Source of the DNA: Actinacidiphila cocklensis
GTDB lineage: Bacteria; Actinomycetota; Actinomycetes; Streptomycetales; Streptomycetaceae
Direction: 5' to 3'
NCBI RefSeq assembly: GCF_907177275.1
Contig: NZ_CAJSLV010000070.1
Span: forward strand, 46,548-110,547
Length of the DNA: 64,000 bases
Position 1 is the first letter of the stretch; each line of letters begins with the position of its first letter. The notes below the pieces were generated by a model that saw nothing but the letters and a program-made list of their open reading frames with translations, did not search any database and was not told the origin of the DNA. Shown in pieces: positions 45,716-53,515 of the stretch. Both the position numbers and the translations under genes were made by a program.

Positions 45716-46699
45716 ATGGCCGCCAGGTTTGGCATGGGCAGCAGCAGCGCGGACACGGGCGTGGAGGAGGCGGCGCCGCAGCGGACCGCACCGCTGCGGC
45801 GCAGGGCGGTAGGACTGGGCGCCGCGGCCCTGAGCGGCGCCCTCGCACTGACCGCGGCGGCCGTCACCCCGGCCGCCGCCCACTCCGGCGGGCAGCAGGG
45901 CGCGGGGCACGGCAGGCCGGCCGTCCACTACGTGGCGCTCGGCGACTCCTACACCTCGGGACCCGCGATACCCACCCAGGTCGACGCGAACTGCGCCAGG
46001 TCGAACCAGAACTACCCGTCGCTGGTCGCCGCCGCCGGGCAGTACGCGAGCTTCACCGACGTCAGCTGCGGCGGCGCCACCACCGCGCAGATGTGGCAGG
46101 CGCAGGGCACCAACGGCCCGCAGCTGGACGCCGTCAAGGCGGACACCACCCTGGTCACCCTGCAGATCGGCGGTAACGACGTCGGCTTCGGCTCGATCAT
46201 CGCCACCTGCGCGGGCCTGAGCGTCACCGACCCCGCGGGCAGCCCCTGCGAGCAGCACTACCGGGCGAGCGGCATCGACCAGCTCACCGTCAACGTCGTC
46301 AAGACCGCGCCGAAGGTCGCCCAGGTGCTGCGGGACGTCCACCGCAGGGCCCCGCACGCCCGGGTCGTCGTGGTCGGCTACCCCGACCTGCTCCCCGACG
46401 ACGGCGTCGGCTGCTTCCCCGCCGTGCCCTTCGCGGCCGGCGACTTCCCGTACCTGCGGGACACCGAGAAGCAGCTCAACGCCATGCTGCGGATCGAGGC
46501 GCTCTTCGGCGGCGCCGAGTACGTCGACACCTACCGGCCGACTGTGGGCCACGACATGTGCAAGGCGCCCGCCGACCGCTGGATCGAGCCGCTGGCGCCC
46601 GCCTCGCCCGCCGCCCCCGCCCACCCCAACGCCAAGGGCGAGCAGGTGATGGCGCAGGCCGTGGCGTCCCGGGTCGGCGACCCCGGCCGCCGCCGCTGA
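45716..46699 (+). CDS. Secreted GDSL-type lipase
   Basis: A 327-residue exported SGNH lipase like S. coelicolor SCLip. The N-terminus has a twin-arginine-like LRRRAVGLGAAALSGALAL before a cleavage near AAAHS, so Tat or Sec export are both possible. Block I is YVALGDSYTSGPA (Ser), with DVSCGGATTAQM, QIGGNDVGFG, and HPNAKGEQ (His). Six cysteines (NCARSN, SCGG, TCAG, PCEQ, GCFP, MCKA) match the three disulfides of this family. ATG 45716 follows GGGGAGGGGCCGC. Confidence 0.9.
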   Translation: MAARFGMGSSSADTGVEEAAPQRTAPLRRRAVGLGAAALSGALALTAAAVTPAAAHSGGQQGAGHGRPAVHYVALGDSYTSGPAIPTQVDANCARSNQNYPSLVAAAGQYASFTDVSCGGATTAQMWQAQGTNGPQLDAVKADTTLVTLQIGGNDVGFGSIIATCAGLSVTDPAGSPCEQHYRASGIDQLTVNVVKTAPKVAQVLRDVHRRAPHARVVVVGYPDLLPDDGVGCFPAVPFAAGDFPYLRDTEKQLNAMLRIEALFGGAEYVDTYRPTVGHDMCKAPADRWIEPLAPASPAAPAHPNAKGEQVMAQAVASRVGDPGRRR

Positions 46700-46769
46700 C
46701 CTGCCCCCGCGGGGCCCGAGCCAGTCCTCGCAGGTAAGGCGACCCTGAGTCGCGGGCGCGCGCGGCGTC

Positions 46770-47537
46770 ATGGATCATCGATTCATGCCGGTCCTGATAG
46801 CCGCGTGCGCCTTCGCGATGACCCTCGTCGGCGGAGTCGTCGCCCAGCACATCGGGGACCGCCGCCACCTCGTCCTCGGACTCGCCGCCGGGCTGATGCT
46901 CGGTGTCGTCGGTTTCGATCTGCTGCCCGAGGCGCTGGAGACCCAGCCGAGGGTGGTCTTCGGGGTGCCCGCGGCCCTGCTGATGTTCGTCGCCGGCTTC
47001 CTCGCGCTGCACATCATCGAGCGCTCGGTGGCCATCCACCGCGCCCACGAGGGCGAGTACGCGCCGCACGCGCACGGCCACGGGCACGCCCACGACCCGG
47101 TCAAGGGCATCGGCATCACCGCGGCCGCGGCCCTGGTCGGCCACAGCGTCATGGACGGCTTCGCGATCGGCGCCGCCTTCCAGGCCGGCAGCACCGTCGG
47201 CATCGTGGTCGCCATCGCCGTCGTCGCCCACGACTTCGCCGACGGCTTCAACACGTACACGATCACCCGGATGTACGGGAACGGGCAGCGCCGGGCGCAA
47301 CTGCTGCTCGGCGCCGACGCGATCGCCCCGGTGGCCGGTGCGGCCGTCACGCTGGCCTTCACCATCCCGTCCGGGGCGCTCGGCCTCTACCTGGGGTTCT
47401 TCGCAGGCTTCCTGCTCTACCTGGCGACCTCCGACATCCTCCCGGAGGCGCACAGCCCGCACCCGTCCAGCTCCACGCTGCTGTGCACGGTCGCCGGCAC
47501 CGGCATCATGTGGCTGGTGATCGGTCTCGCTGACTGA
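46770..47537 (+). CDS. ZIP-family metal transporter
   Basis: A 255-residue integral membrane protein with seven to eight helices. A His-rich loop (HAHGHGHAHD, about residues 95-105) and the metal-site helices GHSVMDGFAIGAAF and VVAHDFADGFNTYTI are ZIP hallmarks. It probably imports zinc or another divalent metal. ATG 46770 and 46785 (MPVLIAACAFAM) are both possible; neither has a clear ribosome site, and the transcript may be leaderless. Its 3' end overlaps the convergent gene by 32 bases. Confidence 0.9.
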   Translation: MDHRFMPVLIAACAFAMTLVGGVVAQHIGDRRHLVLGLAAGLMLGVVGFDLLPEALETQPRVVFGVPAALLMFVAGFLALHIIERSVAIHRAHEGEYAPHAHGHGHAHDPVKGIGITAAAALVGHSVMDGFAIGAAFQAGSTVGIVVAIAVVAHDFADGFNTYTITRMYGNGQRRAQLLLGADAIAPVAGAAVTLAFTIPSGALGLYLGFFAGFLLYLATSDILPEAHSPHPSSSTLLCTVAGTGIMWLVIGLAD

Positions 47538-48267
47538 ACTTCTTGGACGTCGCGGCGGCCTGCTTGGTGACGTCGGACACCAGCTCCACCACGTCCGAGC
47601 CGTACGCCTGGGAGTTCACCACCCGCAGCAGCAGGCAGAAGGTCGAGTCCACCCCGTGCTTGCGGGCCAGCCGCACGTGGTGCCGGGCCAGATACCGGAC
47701 GGCCGCCTGGTTGGCGATACCGCGCTGGCCCGATGACAGGAAGACCGGGCGGTCGTTGCCCGTGTCGCCGGCCGACGCCAGCCGGGCCAGCAGGACGTAC
47801 TCGACGGCGCCCTTCTCCAGCTTGTACGTCTCGCCGCCGACGGTTATCGCGCCCTGCTCGGGACCGGGAGCCGGATCGACGTTGATCTCGACGCCCGGCA
47901 GCATCGACCGCAGATGCGCCCCGAGCCGCAGGTTCTCCGCCGGGCCGCCGATGCAGAACTCGGTGCGTGCGCCGAAGCCCTGCCAGGCGGTGTCGTGCGC
48001 GAGCACCTCCGCGTGCGCCCCGCACTCCTTGATCACCGCGGCCAGCTCCAGCAGCGCGAAGGCGTCGTGCCGCGCCACGCTCCAGCCGCGCGAACCCGGG
48101 TCGCGCGGCACCACCAGCAGGCACTCGGAGTCCTTCGGCAGCCCGAAGAAGCGCTGCTTGCGTTCCAGCCGGCGGCGCCACAGATAGCTGCGGGCGAACC
48201 AGCCGAGCGCCACGCAGACGGCGGCAGCGGCCAGGCCAAGGACGAGATTGCGGAGGTCGTCGCTCAT
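47506..48267 (-). CDS. Membrane-anchored protein of unknown function
   Basis: A 253-residue protein: one N-terminal helix (LRNLVLGLAAAAVCVALGWF, about residues 5-25), a basic stretch (RRRLERKQRFFG), then a soluble alpha/beta domain. Segments such as CLLVVPRDPGSRGWSVARHD, FCIGGPAENLRLGAHLRSML and AITVGGETYKLEKGAVEYVL suggest a nucleotide-binding-like fold resembling the secreted or cytosolic domains of some signalling proteins, but I do not recognise it. It converges with the ZIP gene and overlaps it by 32 bases. Confidence 0.75.
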   Translation of the reverse strand: MSDDLRNLVLGLAAAAVCVALGWFARSYLWRRRLERKQRFFGLPKDSECLLVVPRDPGSRGWSVARHDAFALLELAAVIKECGAHAEVLAHDTAWQGFGARTEFCIGGPAENLRLGAHLRSMLPGVEINVDPAPGPEQGAITVGGETYKLEKGAVEYVLLARLASAGDTGNDRPVFLSSGQRGIANQAAVRYLARHHVRLARKHGVDSTFCLLLRVVNSQAYGSDVVELVSDVTKQAAATSKKFSQRDRSPAT

Positions 48268-48354
48268 GGCGCGGCATCGTAGCGGTGTTCGAGCGGTGCC
48301 GACTACGGTGCGGCCCGCGCCCGGCCGCCCCGGTGCCGCGCCTCGACGCCCCGG

Positions 48355-48912
48355 TCAGGCCGGGAGCAGCCCCAGGATGTCCGCGGTGCTGCCCGTCTCG
48401 CCGAGCCGCGGGAAGATCGTCCCGACGGAGCGCTCGTGGGCGGCGGCGTCGGTGTCGGTCACCGCGTCGGTGGCCACCGTGACGTGGTAGCCGTGCTCGT
48501 AGGCGTCACGGGCGGTGGACTCCACGCCGATGCTGGTGGAGATCCCGCACAGCACGATCTGGGTGACCCCGCGGCGGCGCAGCTCCATGTCGAGCCCGGT
48601 GCCGTAGAAGGCGCCCCACTGCTGCTTCGAGACGGTGATGTCCGACGGCTGCCGGTCCAGCTCGCCGACCAGGTCGGCCCAGCCCTCGGGGAAGGTGACG
48701 GCGCCGCCGGGGCCGCCGTCGGTACGGCCGGGCGCCACACCGGTGACGTTCACCAGCACCACCGGCAGCCCCGCCTTGCGGAAGGCGGCGGCCAGCTGCG
48801 CGCTGCGGGCGACGACCTCGTCGGCCGGGTGGGCGGTGGGCAGCGCGACGATGCCGCTCTGGAGGTCGATGACGACCAGCGCGGTACGGGGGTCGAGGGT
48901 GGTGGCGCTCAT
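48355..48912 (-). CDS. Isochorismatase-fold protein lacking the catalytic cysteine
   Basis: A 185-residue isochorismatase-fold protein with LVVIDLQSGIVAL (Asp) and DITVSKQQWGAFYGT (Lys), but the motif usually GISTNICVESTA is GISTSIGVESTA, so Gly129 (codon 48528-48526) replaces the nucleophilic Cys. True isochorismatases such as PhzD also lack this Cys, so it may be a vinyl-ether hydrolase rather than an amidase. It is translated from an ATG overlapping the MarR stop (ATGA), forming a two-gene operon with its likely regulator. Confidence 0.88.
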   Translation of the reverse strand: MSATTLDPRTALVVIDLQSGIVALPTAHPADEVVARSAQLAAAFRKAGLPVVLVNVTGVAPGRTDGGPGGAVTFPEGWADLVGELDRQPSDITVSKQQWGAFYGTGLDMELRRRGVTQIVLCGISTSIGVESTARDAYEHGYHVTVATDAVTDTDAAAHERSVGTIFPRLGETGSTADILGLLPA

Positions 48913-49397
48913 TGCGGGACATCTCCTGTGGGGTCACTGTGGTGCGGATTGCCGTGCTGCGGGTCGCTGTGGCCCACCAGGCGGTGGAGCAGCGGGAGGG
49001 CGGCAGCCAGGGTGCGGTGCTCGTCCGGGGTCAGCCGGGTGTCGATCGCCTCGGCCAGCCAGCCGCGGCGGGCCGCCCGGCCGGAGCCCAGCAGCTCCGT
49101 GCCGGCGGCGGTCAGCGAGAAGACCACCTGCCGGCCGTCGGTGGGGTGCGGGGTGCGGGCGACGAGGCCGCGCTCCTCAAGGGCGGCCAGCGTCATCCGC
49201 ATCGACTGCGGCCTGACCAGCTCGCTGCGGGCGAGCGTGGCCGTTGTCGCGGGACCCTGCCGCCCCAGCCGGCCCATCACCGACTGCTGCGAGGGGGTCA
49301 GCTCGGCCTCCGCGGACGCCGCCCGCAGCCGCCGGCCCAGCTGGGCGACCAGCGTGGTCAGCTCGTCTGCGGTGCGTACGCGGTCGGCTCTCGGCAT
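48909..49397 (-). CDS. MarR-family regulator
   Basis: A 162-residue MarR protein with winged helix ELTPSQQSVMGRLGRQGPAT, recognition region LARSELVRPQSMRMTLAALE and wing RTPHPTDGRQVVFSLT. The C-terminal tail is His/Pro/Asp-rich (DPQHGNPHHSDPTGD). ATG 49397 follows GGTGGGGGT; an upstream in-frame start at 49433 would fall inside the palindrome at 49424. Typical MarR autoregulation of itself and the coupled hydrolase is inferred. Confidence 0.92.
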   Translation of the reverse strand: MPRADRVRTADELTTLVAQLGRRLRAASAEAELTPSQQSVMGRLGRQGPATTATLARSELVRPQSMRMTLAALEERGLVARTPHPTDGRQVVFSLTAAGTELLGSGRAARRGWLAEAIDTRLTPDEHRTLAAALPLLHRLVGHSDPQHGNPHHSDPTGDVPQ

Positions 49398-49423
49398 ACC
49401 CCCACCGTAGAAGTCGGGCAGGA

Positions 49424-49437
49424 AAACTTGCAAGTTT
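49424..49437. promoter_or_regulatory. Perfect 14-bp palindrome, candidate MarR operator
   Basis: AAACTTGCAAGTTT is a perfect palindrome 26 bases before the MarR start, in an AT-rich island. Its size and symmetry match MarR-family operators, and it lies where it would overlap the MarR promoter. Confidence 0.7.
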
Positions 49438-49557
49438 GCCTGTCGAGTCGGTGGCGGATCCTGTCACCGCCGGAAAACATTCCGTAGCAGCGCCGTAACG
49501 CAACGGGTGTCGAATGCCGGACGGACGGGGGCCCGGCCCGCGGCGGAGGAGGGTTTG

Positions 49558-50655
49558 GTGACGGCGGACTTTGCGAACTACTTCCGGTCCCTGGTGGCGG
49601 CGCTAGGCGAACGCCCCGGCTGGTACGGGCTGTACGCCGCCCGCGACCCCGAGGCCGGGCGGGGGATACCGCCCTGGGACGTGGTCAGGACCGTGCTGCG
49701 CGACCTCGCGGTCAACGCGGGTGTCGAGGACGTCGACCCGGCCGAGGCGGGGCGGGCGTACGCGCTGTACCGCGCCGCGCTCGCGGCTGAGGACGCGGAG
49801 CCGGGCGCGGAGGTCCGGCTGAGCTCCCGGCTGGCCGCGGCCGAGGAGGCCCGCGAGTCCGCCATGACCCGCGCCCGCGAGGCCGCCCGCGCCTACGCCC
49901 ACCACTCCACCCCCGCCCGCGCCCAGGCCCTGTCCTGGACCCGCGACGACCTGACCCGCGCCACCACCCGCTGCAAGGAGCTCCACGACCGCCTCACCAC
50001 GCTCCCGGGCGCGCGGCCCGTGCCGCCGAGCGGGACGGCTACGCCCGTGCCCGAGCCCGGGGGGCCGGTCGCGCCGCGGGGCGCGCGGTTCGCCGGGGCG
50101 CCCCAGCAGGCCGCGGAGCCCGCGCGCGCGGTCGTCGATCCGCGGTGGGTCGCGGAGGCGCGCCAGGAGGCAGCGAGGCTCGGCCGGCTCCGGCAGACGG
50201 GGGAGAGCGGTGCCGCCTACCTCGTGCTGTGCGCGGCGGCGGAAGGGCCGGCGGAGCGTATCCCGTACGTCGTAAGGGAGCTGGAGCGGACCGGACTGGC
50301 CGCGGACGTGGCGACGCTGCTCTGGGAGATCGCGGCGCTCCCGCCGCAGGCGGTCGCCGAGGCGGTGGCCGCGCTTGCGGCGGACGGGCGGGCCGAGGAC
50401 TCGCGGACCCTCCTCCACCAGGTCGCGGCCCGTGCGGCGGGAGATGTGGCGCTGGTCGCCGACCTCCTGCACGGCGCGGGACTCGGCGCCGAGGCCGGCG
50501 AACTCCTCGAAACCGTCGCCCGCGCCCGCACCGCCGACGCCGCAGCCGCGGTGGCCCGCGCCCGCCCGGCCCTCACCGCCGCCCTCCTGGCCGCAGCCGC
50601 CCGCGTCTCCCCACCCTGCCACCGCGACCTGGCAGCAGCCCTCACCCGCCCCTGA
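49558..50655 (+). CDS. Large Ala/Arg-rich hypothetical protein
   Basis: A 365-residue protein of unknown function. Residues 1-150 are helical (LRDLAVNAGVEDVDPAEAGR, RLAAAEEARESAMTRAREAA), then a Pro-rich linker (PVPPSGTATPVPEPGGPVAP), then helical repeats resembling tetratricopeptide-like units with the recurring LAADVATLLWEIAALPPQA pattern. GTG 49558 is chosen for its GGAGGAGG site over GTG 49507. Similar proteins in streptomycetes are annotated only as hypothetical. Confidence 0.7.
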   Translation: MTADFANYFRSLVAALGERPGWYGLYAARDPEAGRGIPPWDVVRTVLRDLAVNAGVEDVDPAEAGRAYALYRAALAAEDAEPGAEVRLSSRLAAAEEARESAMTRAREAARAYAHHSTPARAQALSWTRDDLTRATTRCKELHDRLTTLPGARPVPPSGTATPVPEPGGPVAPRGARFAGAPQQAAEPARAVVDPRWVAEARQEAARLGRLRQTGESGAAYLVLCAAAEGPAERIPYVVRELERTGLAADVATLLWEIAALPPQAVAEAVAALAADGRAEDSRTLLHQVAARAAGDVALVADLLHGAGLGAEAGELLETVARARTADAAAAVARARPALTAALLAAAARVSPPCHRDLAAALTRP

Positions 50656-50707
50656 CCCGCAACGGGTGCGCTCAGCAGGCATCGCGACGCGAGGGGGCAG
50701 CTCCGCC

Positions 50708-50740
50708 AGGGGCGCGGGGAACTGCCCGCAAAGCCACGAC
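50708..50740. repeat. Streptomyces-type GGGGCGCGGGGAACTG intergenic element
   Basis: GGGGCGCGGGGAACTG followed by CCGCAAAGCCACGAC lies between convergent genes. I recognise this as a sequence seen often between genes in Streptomyces (from memory). Further copies occur at about 61970 and, inverted, 62067. Confidence 0.6.
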
Positions 50741-50783
50741 GGCGGGGCCGGCAAGCGTCGCCACAGCAAGTGGCACCCCCCCC

Positions 50784-51560
50784 TCAGGCCCGCGGCACAT
50801 CCATCTCGTCGAAGCGGGTTTCGGCGAAGACGAAAGCCGCCCGGCTGACGCCGAACGGCTCCTGGAAGGGATGGTTGAGCTGGGCCGCGAGGACGATGGC
50901 GAAGGCGACCGCGGCGCCCGCGAAGGAGACCGCGACGAGGTGCCGCGCCGTCGCCGTGACGCCGAGGACCGCGGGGAAGGCGATCAGGAAGGCCCCGGCG
51001 ACGACCATCGCCAGCCAGACGACCCGCGGTATCCCCGCCTTGACCGCGGCGGCGCGGTCGGAACGCGCCTCGTACACGGTCGCCAGCGCCGACTGCGCGG
51101 CCGCCTTCGCCGTCTGCTGCTCGGGCCTCATCGCGACCGCCCCCCGGACGGCGGCCCGTACCCGGTCGAGCGCCAGCCAGGCCGCCGCACTGGTGCGCCC
51201 GTGCGCAAGCTCGGGGAATTCCGCGGTGCGCACGTCGACGGTGTACTGCCGCAGCAGCCCGCGTACGGCCGTGCGGTCCGCGGTGGCGAGGCCGCCCGCG
51301 GCCCAGTACGTATCGGTCAGCGCACGCGCCTCGTCGTACGTACCGCCCCGCGCACTGCTGAGCGCCGACCAGCTGCCGGCCACCTGGAAGCCGGTCAGCA
51401 GGATGAAGGAGCTGAGCAGCACCGCACCGATGAGGCTCAGGGCCTGCCCGCCGACCTCCCCGTCCGCCGTGTCGCGGACTCTTCCGAGGAAGCGGCCGAG
51501 GCAGAAGGCGAAGGCGGCCCCGCCGAGGGTGGACACGACGGAGACGAGATAAGGGGACAT
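50784..51560 (-). CDS. DUF4239-like membrane protein
   Basis: A 258-residue protein with helices at about residues 5-25, 43-63 and two near the C-terminus (VVWLAMVVAGAFLIAFPAVL; LVAVSFAGAAVAFAIVLAAQ). The middle is a soluble helical region (DTYWAAGGLATADRTAVRGL), and the terminal NHPFQEPFGV motif is typical of DUF4239 (bestrophin-like) proteins. ATG 51560 follows GGGAG. It begins 38 bases after the stop of the next gene, in the same direction, so they may share a transcript. Confidence 0.75.
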   Translation of the reverse strand: MSPYLVSVVSTLGGAAFAFCLGRFLGRVRDTADGEVGGQALSLIGAVLLSSFILLTGFQVAGSWSALSSARGGTYDEARALTDTYWAAGGLATADRTAVRGLLRQYTVDVRTAEFPELAHGRTSAAAWLALDRVRAAVRGAVAMRPEQQTAKAAAQSALATVYEARSDRAAAVKAGIPRVVWLAMVVAGAFLIAFPAVLGVTATARHLVAVSFAGAAVAFAIVLAAQLNHPFQEPFGVSRAAFVFAETRFDEMDVPRA

Positions 51561-51598
51561 GGAACTCCCAGGGGTTGCGAGCGAGGGGCAGGCGGCCG

Positions 51599-52318
51599 TC
51601 AGTGCCGGCGCCGGATGTGGCGGTACGGGAGGGCCGCGAGCAGCGCGGGCAGCAGGACGACCGCCATCGTCATCAGCCACCAGCGCGAGGTGTCGCCCGG
51701 ACCTTGTCCGTACGGCTCGCCGGCGAGCGGCGGCGGCCCGTACCCGGCGGTGGGGCCGGAGCCCGGCAGGCTCGGGCGCGGCGACGTCCGCGCGGGGGAG
51801 GAGGCGGACGGGACCGGCGCCGCGGGGGCCGCACCCGGCGTCCGAACCGCTGCCTCGGCCGGCGCGGGTGCTGTCGCCCTGGGACCGGCGGACGCCGGGG
51901 GCACCGCAGGAGCCGACGACGTCCCCGTGACCGGCGCAGTCGCGGGCGGAGTCACCGCAGGCGCCCCCGGTGTGGTCGGCGCCTCCGTCACCGGAGGCGT
52001 CGCGGGCGGAGTCACCGGCGGCGCCCCCGGAGCCCCGCACGAACCCCCCGTCCGCACCGTCACCCGCCCCTGCGGCAGCAGCAGCGGGGCGGTCAGCCGC
52101 AGAACCTCCGTGACATGCCCGTCGCTGCCGCACACCGCCACCGCGATCCCGCAGCCGCCCGCCCGGCCGCAGCCGATGTCCACCGCCACCCCGCCGGACC
52201 GCGAGGCCGCCGGAGCCGGGGGCGGCGCGGCCGGCGCGGGTGCGGCGAGCAGCACCACCGCAGGCGCGGCCAGCACGGCGGCGGCCAGCCCCGCCCGCGC
52301 ACGACGTACGACTTTCAC
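51599..52318 (-). CDS. Pro/Thr-rich membrane-anchored secreted protein
   Basis: A 239-residue exported protein: signal peptide MKVVRRARAGLAAAVLAAPA, a short globular part with cysteines (IGCGRAGGCGIAVAVCGSD, GGSCGAPG) and an internal PPVTPPATPPVTEAP- type repeat region, then a C-terminal helix (WLMTMAVVLLPALLAALPY) and basic tail (RHIRRRH), giving a cell-wall-spanning anchor. The function is unknown. Confidence 0.7.
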   Translation of the reverse strand: MKVVRRARAGLAAAVLAAPAVVLLAAPAPAAPPPAPAASRSGGVAVDIGCGRAGGCGIAVAVCGSDGHVTEVLRLTAPLLLPQGRVTVRTGGSCGAPGAPPVTPPATPPVTEAPTTPGAPAVTPPATAPVTGTSSAPAVPPASAGPRATAPAPAEAAVRTPGAAPAAPVPSASSPARTSPRPSLPGSGPTAGYGPPPLAGEPYGQGPGDTSRWWLMTMAVVLLPALLAALPYRHIRRRH

Positions 52319-52668
52319 GATCAGTACGGTAAATGCGCATATCCCACCCGCTCAGCCGAACGGCGGACTATGGCGCGAAGTGCTCCCCGGCCCCCGGCCG
52401 CCGTTCGATTCGGCCGCCCGCCGCGGTCCTGCCGCGTCGGGGCGCGTCCTTCGAACGCCGCGCGCGCCCCCGCCGGCGCCGTGAGCTGCTTCAAGCCACC
52501 GTGCCGGTCGCAGTGCGCCGTATGGGTCGGCCGCGCGCGAAACAGGGGTGACGTCAGGCGGTAACGGCGGGGGCCTTGTCAGAGTGGGGCGAGGGATTTA
52601 CGTTCGTCGGACGGCGGGGATCTACGTGCGTAGAACCGGCGTGACGTCGCGTCAGAGGAGCTGCTGCC
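52319..52668. other. Intergenic region before pyrimidine-type operon
   Basis: About 350 bases without a convincing gene. The right half carries two related sites: TTTACGTTCGTCGG (52597-52610, imperfect) and TCTACGTGCGTAGA (52621-52634, perfect 6-2-6 palindrome), plus a TGACGTCA octamer at about 52547. No -10/-35 pair stands out. Confidence 0.55.
52621..52634. promoter_or_regulatory. Perfect palindrome before the hydrolase operon
   Basis: TCTACGTGCGTAGA: perfect six-base arms around TG, 35 bases before the amidase start; a half-matching copy lies 24 bases upstream. It is a candidate operator for the whole operon. Confidence 0.5.
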
Positions 52669-53511
52669 ATGAGCAATGTCGTGCGTGCCGCGCTGGTCCA
52701 GGCGACCTGGACCGGCGACACCGAGACGATGATCGCCAAGCATGAGGAACACGCCAGGGCCGCCGCCGCGCAGGGTGCGAAGGTGATCGGCTTCCAGGAG
52801 GTCTTCAACGCCCCCTACTTCTGCCAGGTGCAGGAGGCCGAGCACTACCGCTGGGCGGAACCGGTGCCGGACGGGCCGACGGTACAGCGAATGCGCGAAC
52901 TCGCCCGCGAGACGGGCATGGTGATGGTCGTGCCGGTCTTCGAGATCGAGCAGCCGGGCGTCTACTTCAACACCGCCGCGGTCATCGACGCCGACGGCAG
53001 CTACCTCGGCAAGTACCGCAAGCACCACATCCCGCAGGTGAACGGCTTCTGGGAGAAGTACTACTTCAAACCCGGCAACCTCGGCTGGCCGGTCTTCGAC
53101 ACCGCGGTCGGCCGGATCGGCGTCTACATCTGCTACGACCGGCACTTCCCCGAGGGCTGGCGCGCGCTCGGCCTGGCGGGCGCCCAGCTCGTGTACAACC
53201 CCAGCGCCACCAGCCGCGGCCTGTCGGCGTACCTGTGGCAGCTGGAGCAGCCGGCCGCCGCCGTCGCCAACGAGTACTTCGTCGCCGCGATCAACCGGGT
53301 CGGCCGCGAGGAGTACGGCGCCAACGACTTCTACGGCACCAGCTACTTCGTCGACCCGCGCGGGCAGTTCGTGGACGGCACCGCCTCCGACGCGAAGGAG
53401 GAACTGCTGGTCCGGGACCTGGACTTCGGCCTGATCGACGAGGTCCGCAACCAGTGGGCCTTCTACCGCGACCGCAGGCCCGACGCCTACGGCGACCTGA
53501 CGGAGGCCTGA
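52669..53511 (+). CDS. Nitrilase-superfamily amidase, probable beta-ureidopropionase
   Basis: A 280-residue carbon-nitrogen hydrolase. The catalytic triad is Glu in VIGFQEVFNAPYF, Lys in GKYRKHHIP and Cys in YICYDRHFPEGWRALG. The context NFYGTSYFVDPRG and strong similarity of HIPQVNGFWEKYYFKPG to N-carbamoyl-beta-alanine/putrescine amidohydrolases support beta-ureidopropionase. ATG 52669 follows GAGGAG. First gene of an operon with a beta-alanine-type aminotransferase and dihydropyrimidinase, it would release ammonia and CO2 from the opened pyrimidine ring. Confidence 0.9.
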   Translation: MSNVVRAALVQATWTGDTETMIAKHEEHARAAAAQGAKVIGFQEVFNAPYFCQVQEAEHYRWAEPVPDGPTVQRMRELARETGMVMVVPVFEIEQPGVYFNTAAVIDADGSYLGKYRKHHIPQVNGFWEKYYFKPGNLGWPVFDTAVGRIGVYICYDRHFPEGWRALGLAGAQLVYNPSATSRGLSAYLWQLEQPAAAVANEYFVAAINRVGREEYGANDFYGTSYFVDPRGQFVDGTASDAKEELLVRDLDFGLIDEVRNQWAFYRDRRPDAYGDLTEA

Positions 53512-53515
53512 GCCG

